From Phoronis australis (lineage: Eukaryota; Phoronida; Phoronidae), in NCBI GenBank assembly GCA_002633005.1, contig NMRA01000296.1, positions 164,399-228,398 on the forward strand: 64,000 bases of DNA, in the 5' to 3' direction. The notes under the pieces were generated by a model. The model had not been told where the DNA came from and ran no database searches. It saw only the letters and a program-made list of their open reading frames with translations. Shown piece by piece: positions 63,662-64,000 of the stretch; position 1 is the stretch's first letter; each line of letters opens with the position of its first letter. Both the position numbers and the translations under genes were made by a program.

Positions 63662-63801
63662 ATGAGCTGCATGGACAAGCTTCTCTCGACGCACTTCCTG
63701 AGAACTAACAAAATAGAGTGCGAAGTATGCGACTCGTTGACTAAATTCAACCCAGATCAAAAAGTCATAGATCCATTGGGTTCAACTTGGGGGCTAGTCA
63801 G
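63662..63801 (+). CDS. Unrecognised possible first exon of a further gene
   Basis: ATG at 63662 opens a 46-codon frame ending at a good donor (CAG/GTATTC, donor at 63802). It includes KIECEVCDSLTKFNPDQ and a C-x2-C pair. An in-frame TAA lies upstream. The peptide looks like ordinary soluble protein rather than AT-driven noise, but no family was recognised and no second exon is in the window. Confidence 0.25.
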
Positions 63802-64000
63802 GTATTCCGGATAGGCCGCTCAGACAAGCGGATTTTCGCGAGGAAGTTTTCTTCAAAAGTGTGCCGCCTTTTCCGACAAAGTACCTACGAAAGGCTTCAC
63901 TGTATGAGTTGAGAACTCTATCCAAATATAGTGGAGTATTTACCCGGTATACAAACCAATTGTCTGGTGCCCCGATCATAATAAAGCACTGCAACTTTTC

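Noticed and set aside
1-64000. CRISPR arrays, prokaryotic operons, viral or retrotransposon open frames
   Set aside because: None seen. The tandem repeats lack unique regular spacers, and no reverse transcriptase, integrase or transposase motifs were found in the open frames.

Overview
This is a draft-assembly window from an AT-rich, intron-rich invertebrate animal genome. The signs are GT-AG introns of several hundred bases to several kilobases, many small non-autonomous repeats, an N gap, and two diverged copies of one locus meeting at that gap, as happens in highly heterozygous marine invertebrates. The species cannot be fixed from the sequence.

Three protein-coding genes can be read exon by exon. 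(1) At 179-3014 (+) lie the last three coding exons of a MALSU1 orthologue (RsfS/C7orf30 family, mitochondrial ribosome assembly and silencing); its 5' end is outside the window. (2) At 17631-7826 (-) is a complete four-exon, 273-residue PLAC8-family protein with a long Pro/Ser/Gly-rich N-terminal extension and a PPxY motif. It converges with MALSU1. (3) At 26158-61596 (+) is a 37-exon gene for CFAP65 (CCDC108), a large ciliary and sperm-flagellar protein of about 1786 residues. It is divergent from the PLAC8 gene and fills the right-hand 60% of the window. The three genes do not form a functional unit.

The remaining sequence is intron and intergenic DNA rich in repeats: a 174-bp MITE with a 9-bp target duplication and nested palindromes (24992-25165); three pieces of a tRNA-type SINE; a dispersed TIR family whose ends read like GTTTCATGAAAA; several fold-back elements; and tandem arrays with 21-, 30-, 34-, 55-, 69- and 76-bp periods. 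Two of these arrays contain CFAP65 splice sites. The 76-bp array copies the 3' splice site of exon 2 four times, and the 69-bp array copies the 5' splice site of exon 34 about eight times. CFAP65 also appears to use a GC-AG intron after exon 2.

The stretch 48328-49888 is repeated at 49948-51478 across a 59-base N run. All coding differences between the copies are synonymous, and a literal reading would break the frame, so this is most likely two haplotypes placed in tandem by the assembler. After CFAP65, 61.6-64 kb holds its 3'UTR with a strong poly(A) signal, a fold-back element and one unrecognised possible first exon at the edge.
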